NCBI GenBank assembly: GCA_039090855.1
Contig: CM077010.1
Location: 48,192,905-48,256,904, forward strand
Origin: Macrothele yani
Lineage: Eukaryota > Arthropoda > Arachnida > Araneae > Macrothelidae
Direction of reading: 5' to 3'
DNA length: 64,000 nt
Shown here: in pieces, positions 59,431 through 64,000 of the stretch
Numbering within the stretch: position 1 is the stretch's first letter
Layout: every line of letters starts with the position of its first letter
Notes under the pieces: generated by a model
Database searches by the model: none
What the model was told of the DNA's origin: nothing
The model's input: only the letters and a program-made list of their open reading frames with translations
Program-made: the position numbers and the translations under genes

Positions 59431-59810
59431 ATATTACATGCAAGGAATTTATGGTATCTTTCTAGTGATACAACAAGAATTGACTGTGTGCTAGTGAAAT
59501 GTATTATGTGCAAGGAATTTGTGGCATCTTTCATTTTAAGAATGTGGAGAATGAAAATATTATCCAGAACAAAATACTTACACATTGAAAATTATTAAAG
59601 GACTGCATGATGAAATGGCTAACCAAAAATAAAAGTAGTTAAAAGATCCAACGGCTTTTTTTTTTTTTTTTTTATAATGTTTATGTACAGAGTTGTGTCA
59701 TCCAGTAGCCTAATACAAAAACAGCTTGTGTTTCATAAAAATAATATGCCATACAAAATCCAAATTAATGTGTAAATAACAACCTAATTGTATGCTTTTA
59801 TATTTTTCAG
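59431..59810. other. intron C-D end; short duplicated segment
   Basis: 'gcaaggaattt.tgg.atcttt' occurs at 59440 and 59509. 'caagaattgactgtgtgct' occurs here at about 59474 and before the satellite at about 57167. A T run lies at 59656-59672. The sequence ends with the acceptor TATTTTTCAG at 59801-59810. Confidence 0.6.
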
Positions 59811-60016
59811 GTGAACAGATGCCTACACTTAGTGAGGAATACATTAAGATTTTGCGCAGAATGGATCGTCGACAAGAACATTTCTATAAACTTGCACAAG
59901 AAACAGACCAAAAAATATGTGATTTATTAGATAAACAAACTGCAGCAATATTAAAATCTACTGAAGTGCATAGTACATTAGCTGAAAATTTAAAAAGGTT
60001 ACTACAGAAAATGTAA
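59811..60016 (+). CDS. host gene exon D: C-terminal coiled coil and stop
   Basis: After TTTTTCAG the exon enters with two bases. The last base of exon C plus GT forms TGT (Cys), giving C|EQMPTLSEEYIKILRRMDRR, QEHFYKLAQETDQKICDLLD, KQTAAILKSTEVHSTLAENL, KRLLQKM and the stop TAA. The exon is a regular amphipathic helix, a likely dimerisation segment common at the C-terminus of Myb/SANT proteins. Phase agreement with exon C supports direct splicing over 14.1 kb. An AATAAA signal follows near 60055. Confidence 0.82.
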
Positions 60017-60052
60017 AAAAAAAAAAAACTTTTAGTATTATATACATTTTTT

Positions 60053-60062
60053 TTTAATAAAA
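60053..60062 (+). promoter_or_regulatory. polyadenylation signal of the host gene
   Basis: AATAAAA follows a T run about 40 bases after the stop codon of exon D. No other gene on this strand would use it. Confidence 0.6.
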
Positions 60063-60165
60063 TTGCCTTAAAGTTGCTGGATTGGAAGTTATCAGTAGAC
60101 TTGTTTGGAATAAGCAAGAGTAGCCATTGTTGTATGTGCTACTGCAAATCGTGTTTAAGGTAGAA

Positions 60166-60386
60166 CGCCACCCTGATGGTGCAGTGGTCTAAGCGCCAAC
60201 TTCTGACCATTTGTCTGAGAAGGGTCCAGGTTTGAATCCCAGTGAGGCGTAGATGTTGTGTTTGTCTTATGGCACTAGCTCTCTCCATTTCCTGGAACCA
60301 CTGGCCCTGAATTAGGGACAGGCAGCTGATTATAGCCCATCGAATTGCTCACAGTGGTCATTAAACCCTCAACCAAAAAAGGGGGG
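60166..60386 (+). mobile_element. tRNA-derived SINE, copy 2
   Basis: The copy is homologous to 11088-11312 over its full length. The A-box-like segment is TGGTGCAGTGGTCTAAGCG and the B box GGTTTGAATCC (60229-60239, one change). The body ends CATTAAACC, and the tail is A6 with G8. The short duplication ggtagaa lies at 60159-60165 and 60387-60393. It is more diverged than copy 1. Confidence 0.88.
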
Positions 60387-60628
60387 GGTAGAAACTATGT
60401 GAAGGTTTTTAAATCACAAGAAGATAGTTTACCTGTTTGATTTAACAGCAAAGTTTTCTTTTCAGTAAGATAACATAATAAAAACTAAAGTTTTGGCCTT
60501 GTGGAATTTATTTTTAGCCAACGTAGTTTTTACTAGTAAACACTTTTGTCCCCCTTTCTATTCCACTGTGAAATCATTAAACATGAAAAATGAATAAAGC
60601 TCATGTTGAGAATTGGCTTCCTAGTTTC
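60387..60628. other. no gene seen
   Basis: Short AT-rich spacer between SINE and PLE-3. Confidence 0.5.
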
Positions 60629-60767
60629 TTAATTCAATTACTAATCAACAACTTCTATTATGGGAATTCTTACTAGGAATTTTTTTTATTTTAATTGCAA
60701 ATTTTCAGAGAAAACGCTTCTTCCTTAGGCTGTCTTTTGTTGTCACCGTTTCCCATCACTATCGTGG

Positions 60768-61109
60768 TTACGGTGAACCTTGACAGTTATGGTTATTTTT
60801 CATCAAATCCTGCCAGATGTTAGGCAGGGATAATCCTCTGCAGTCATTGATGATGGAATTCTCATTTTTCTCAATTTCTATTCCTTCTTTCAGCTTTCTT
60901 TTTTGAAAATTGCTTTGGAAACTGATGACTTTAAGGGAATTCCAATCCATGCTGTGACCAGTTTCTCTAACATGCCTATCTAAACTAGTCTTGTTGGAGC
61001 AATTTTTTATAGCAGCTTTATGTTCTGCTATAAGAGTTTCTAGTCTGCAACATGTCTCACCTATGTAAGATAATATACAACTACATTTTACTTCATAGGC
61101 ACCTTGCAT
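60768..61109 (-). CDS. PLE-3 GIY-YIG endonuclease
   Basis: The 113-residue frame begins in the domain: GAYEVKCSCILSYIGETCCR (GIY and YIG blocks, then Arg), LETLIAEHKAAIKNCSNKTS, LDRHVRETGHSMDWN, KRKLKEGIEIEKNENSIIND, LSLPNIWQDLMKN. The catalytic Arg and the Glu of KEGIEIEK are present. The Cys pair and the H..H segment typical of the PLE domain are visible. The enzyme nicks target DNA for insertion. The upstream junction to the RT has frameshifts, so it is not expressed as one protein, but this domain is intact. Confidence 0.85.
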   Translation of the reverse strand: MQGAYEVKCSCILSYIGETCCRLETLIAEHKAAIKNCSNKTSLDRHVRETGHSMDWNSLKVISFQSNFQKRKLKEGIEIEKNENSIINDCRGLSLPNIWQDLMKNNHNCQGSP

Positions 61110-61325
61110 TTTTAAAATATCTTCTCTGTGAACTATTTTCGGGAAAAATTTCTTAACATTGTTCTCTAAACTTGGAGCTAGCCTAATATTATACTTCTTA
61201 CTAATTCTCCTTAAGGACTCAAATAAACCTTTGTGATAATCTTTTTAGTGCATTTGACTTGTTGCTTTTGCAGGTTCTTCTTACCAGTAAAATTTAGAAG
61301 CTTCTCAATTTCTCCTTTAGGATAG

Positions 61326-61694
61326 TTATTTTCTGCAAAGGATGACTTTAAGTTCTTTATGGGCTTCTTTCTTATCTGCTGTAGATACTATATTATTATT
61401 TTTTTCTAAAAACTGACTTGCCACATTCTTCTTAATAGAAACTGGATGATAGGAATTGAAATCCAATAGTTTATTAGTATTCATTGGTTTTTTATACCAA
61501 CTAGTGAAGAATTTTCCATCTACATAATAGATAGTAATATCTAAAAAGTTAATTCTTCTTTCTTTTTGAAGTTCAATAGTGAACTTAAGGGGATCATCTA
61601 ATTCATTGAATGAGTAAAGAATTCTTTCTGGAACAAAAAGTGACAACAAAAGACAGCCTTGAAGGAGGAGAGAGTTTTCTCCAAAAATTTGCAA
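61326..61694 (-). pseudogene. PLE-3 reverse transcriptase, C-terminal part
   Basis: ILYSFNELDDPLKFTIELQK, ERRINFLDITIYYVDGKFFT, SWYKKPMNTNKLLDFNSYHP and VSIKKNVASQFLEKN match the region just after the catalytic core of PLE RTs. The core with YxDD is absent, cut off by the inverted repeat. Downstream a broken frame (KLLNFTGKKN...) leads to the endonuclease. Confidence 0.8.
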
Positions 61695-61755
61695 TTAAAA
61701 TAAAAAATTTCCTAGTAAGAATTTCCATAAAAGAAGTTGTTGATTAGTAAATGAA

Positions 61756-64000
61756 AAATGATTTGAAGTATTGTTTTTTAAAATGGTTGTTTTACATAAA
61801 CAAATTACAGGCTGTTCAGCTGGTAATCATTGACCTGCAGTTTGAGATGTAAAGTCAACACTGTTCAAAAGAAAAAGTTGTCAATATCAAATAATCTTGC
61901 TTTATGTGGGATTAGTACATCCCCTAACAGCAGTGGAACTAAAAGTAGCCCTCTACTGTTTCTGTTACACATTGGTAGGATCAGATGGCATCCATTATAA
62001 AACGATTTGAAATCTTTCTCTATTTTTTTATGTTTGTTAGCCTTTTTTAATATGATTTGGCAACAGCATATTATTCTTGGTACTTGTTGCATCACCATTG
62101 TGTTACCAATCCAAGAACCTAACTAGTTATTGCTGTGTCTTCCAAGGTTTGGACAGCCCCTAGAATTTGATTTCCCTTTTTCCCAGGTGTGAAAAGTTCT
62201 TGATTTTTCATATTTTTGTGAAAAGTCCTGGAATTTTTTCTTGCAAGGACAGAAAAAGATCAGTCAAAATGTTTTGATTGATTGTGTCACTTTGTTCTCA
62301 CTACCTGTGGTATGTGCTCATGATGACATCACTTCCTTCCTTGGAGTGTGGACACATGATGTCATCTCCTGTGACACATCAGTGCAAGATGTTTGAATGC
62401 CATATTTTCAGTGACCTTGGCTTGTATAGCAGTTGAAGTCACAACAGTATATGGAAACCTTCCCATGAGTCCAAGATGGCCATTCCTCCTAGCACACACT
62501 TTTCTCACTGAAGGAGATTGATATCTGGTCTACTTGCTGCCAATGTGCTTGGGAACAGATGGCTATGCAATAAAGAAGCTTCAGTACAATGGCAAAATTG
62601 TTTTGTATTATTACCATTGTGCTAAGTTCCAGATTGCTTCATATAAGTTTTATACAGGAAAATTTTTCCACTTCACTGAAGATCACTATGTAACTGCAGA
62701 ACCCATATGATTTATGAGAATTCTAAATGCATGGTAAATTTCACCTGAGTTTGCAAAATATAAAACAGAGCATTATGATTCTAGCAAAAATGTAAGCTCT
62801 CGGAATTTTTGGATGAACAGGAATTTATTTTCTGTAAATGTATATGAACCCTGATCTTCCTATACAGTGTGGAAGAAATATCCTTCTCATAATATGTGGC
62901 CAATACATCATGATAATTAACATGATGCATGCTTGAACATGCTCAAACCGCAATCGGGAGATGTGGGTTCGATTCTCGCTTATAGAGTGATGAAATTTTC
63001 CAAGTTTTTTTATGTGATTGACATTATATGTGAAACAGTAATTACGGTCAATTCAGCGATGTCTGATTGCTGTGTTAATTAACATGGCCTGATCTTCCTG
63101 TTGTCTTTTTCAAGTTTTCAAACTTATTGTAAGCTTATATTTCTTAGTAATTTAACTATGTGATATGCAACATCTCCAGTTTTGTTATAGATATTGTTTA
63201 GCACCATAGATTTTTTTACATCTGCCTTGAGATAACCATTGAATCAGATGTTAGTTTTCCTGGTAATAACAAATATAAATTCTTTAAAAACATACGTAAG
63301 TTACATAAAAAAAGTTTAAATGAGGAAGCTTTCAACTGATACCACCGTCAATCCTTTCCTAAGTTGAAAAATACTGATGTTAAGTTGTTGCTATCATTAT
63401 TTTTCCTTTAAAATTTATTTCCATATTAATGGAATACAAAAGAATTCCACACTTAAAATCTGCATTTCTGTGGATTTATCCCTTACCATCCATCTTACGC
63501 CCACAAGCTCAAACAAATTTCCGAAAGTATGGGTATCATTTAGCCATCAGTTCTAACCCTTCTATCATCAAATTAAAATATTGGACAATTGAGTTAAAAT
63601 AACCTTTCCTCAATCTTCCTGTAATTTATCTCATTCCAGTGTCTTCTACTGAAACATGCTACTTTAGAAGCACTTACTGTCACATCAACAGCCATTTAAT
63701 ACAGCACAATAAAATGTCCACTGGCCATCCTAACTTTATAGGAAACTTCTACCAGGGATTTCCTCTTGCAAACCGCTAAGAGCCTCTCCTACTTAGTCAC
63801 TTTACTACTCAGTGGTATCAGGACTATCCACATTAAGAGAAACAATGTGTGTGGGGAGGAGGGAGCAAGCCTGGGTACAGAAAGAGCATTATCAATCTGC
63901 CTCATGTGAGTTTCACAAGGCAAAGTGACAAAGGTAAGAGCATGTGCAGAGGTCGCCTATGAGGCTGCTGGCTGTCCAATCCCACTGCTCAAAAAAGATG
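61756..64000. other. no gene recognised
   Basis: No convincing frame. At 62150-62240 words such as 'gtgaaaagtcctgg' and 'gtgaaaagttcttg' repeat, as at the ends of the word-rich elements. At about 62930-63000 a segment ending GGGTTCGATTCTCGC resembles a tRNA B box, but no A box or tail was seen. Confidence 0.5.

Larger units (their letters stand above)
60629..61755 (-). mobile_element. Penelope-like element (PLE-3) with inverted flanks
   Basis: An RT remnant and endonuclease on the minus strand lie between two inverted segments of about 115 bp (60638-60755 and 61640-61755). Both share ACTAATCAACAACTTCT, 'ttattttaattgcaaattt' and 'ggctgtcttttgttgtcac' in opposite orientation. This is the inverted pseudo-LTR arrangement known for PLEs. 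The 5' part of the RT is missing. Confidence 0.8.

Noticed and set aside
62930..63010. Possible tRNA or SINE with GGTTCGATTCTC
   Set aside because: Only a B-box-like stretch is present. No A box at the right distance, no acceptor stem and no tail.

Overview
This is a piece of a large, AT-rich, repeat-dominated animal genome. There is no bacterial gene organisation: no operons, no Shine-Dalgarno signals, and coding sequence is split by GT-AG introns. Most of the window is transposable elements in decay: Tc1 and mariner copies with TA target duplications, hAT-like elements, a Tigger/Jerky-like element, Penelope-like elements (PLEs) with GIY-YIG endonucleases, RTE-type and RNase H-bearing LINEs, tRNA-derived SINEs and several foldbacks. 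This mixture fits an arthropod, perhaps a chelicerate, but the organism is an inference.

One host gene can be recognised. Four exons on the + strand, at 14106-14223, 35796-35931, 45553-45661 and 59811-60016, have canonical splice sites and matching phases. They encode the second half of a Myb/SANT-like DNA-binding domain, a short linker, an acidic stretch and a C-terminal coiled coil. The gene spans about 46 kb because its introns (about 21.6, 9.6 and 14.1 kb) are packed with transposons. The exon with the start of the domain was not found.

Layout. 1-1.7 kb: a PLE (+). 2.0-2.2 kb: a near-perfect palindrome. 2.5-3.0 kb: a broken hAT/ZNF862-like zinc-finger region (-). 4.37-7.13 kb: a hAT element with an unusual CATACCTG terminus, holding a second element with the same terminus. 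7.27-8.61 kb: a mariner-like element (-). 9.23-13.13 kb: a Tc1 split by a zinc-finger hAT-like element that itself holds a SINE and a foldback. 14.1 kb: host exon A. 14.5-15.3 kb: tandem units split by a TTAA MITE. 15.7-18.9 kb: a mariner, then a Tc1. 19.3-22.5 kb: a long-TIR transposon with an unclassified transposase. 23.1-25.3 kb: a Tigger-like element (-). 25.3-28.9 kb: almost featureless. 28.9-29.6 kb: SINE-like repeats, two of them as a palindrome. 29.8-35.1 kb: a Tc1 remnant, a TA-flanked element and repeat R copy 1 with two insertions. 35.8 kb: host exon B. 36.7-38.6 kb: an RTE LINE. 38.6-42.6 kb: a CAGGGATC-terminus element. 42.6-44.7 kb: a PLE with inverted terminal repeats. 45.5 kb: host exon C. 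45.8-46.9 kb: a Tc1. 47.9-55.6 kb: a deep nest (Tc1 remnant, repeat R copy 2, THAP-like 8-bp-TSD element, palindrome, and a Tc1 that contains a LINE). 57.2-59.4 kb: a mariner preceded by a satellite built from its own 5' end. 59.8-60.0 kb: the terminal host exon. 60.2 kb: a SINE. 60.6-61.8 kb: a PLE (-) with inverted flanks. Nothing was recognised in the remainder.

Nearly every transposase and reverse transcriptase is broken by stops, frameshifts or loss of a catalytic acidic residue. The window therefore shows waves of insertion into an old intronic landscape rather than an active system. The most informative parts are the nested insertions, whose empty sites can be read from paralogous copies, the TE-derived satellite, and the phase-coherent host gene.
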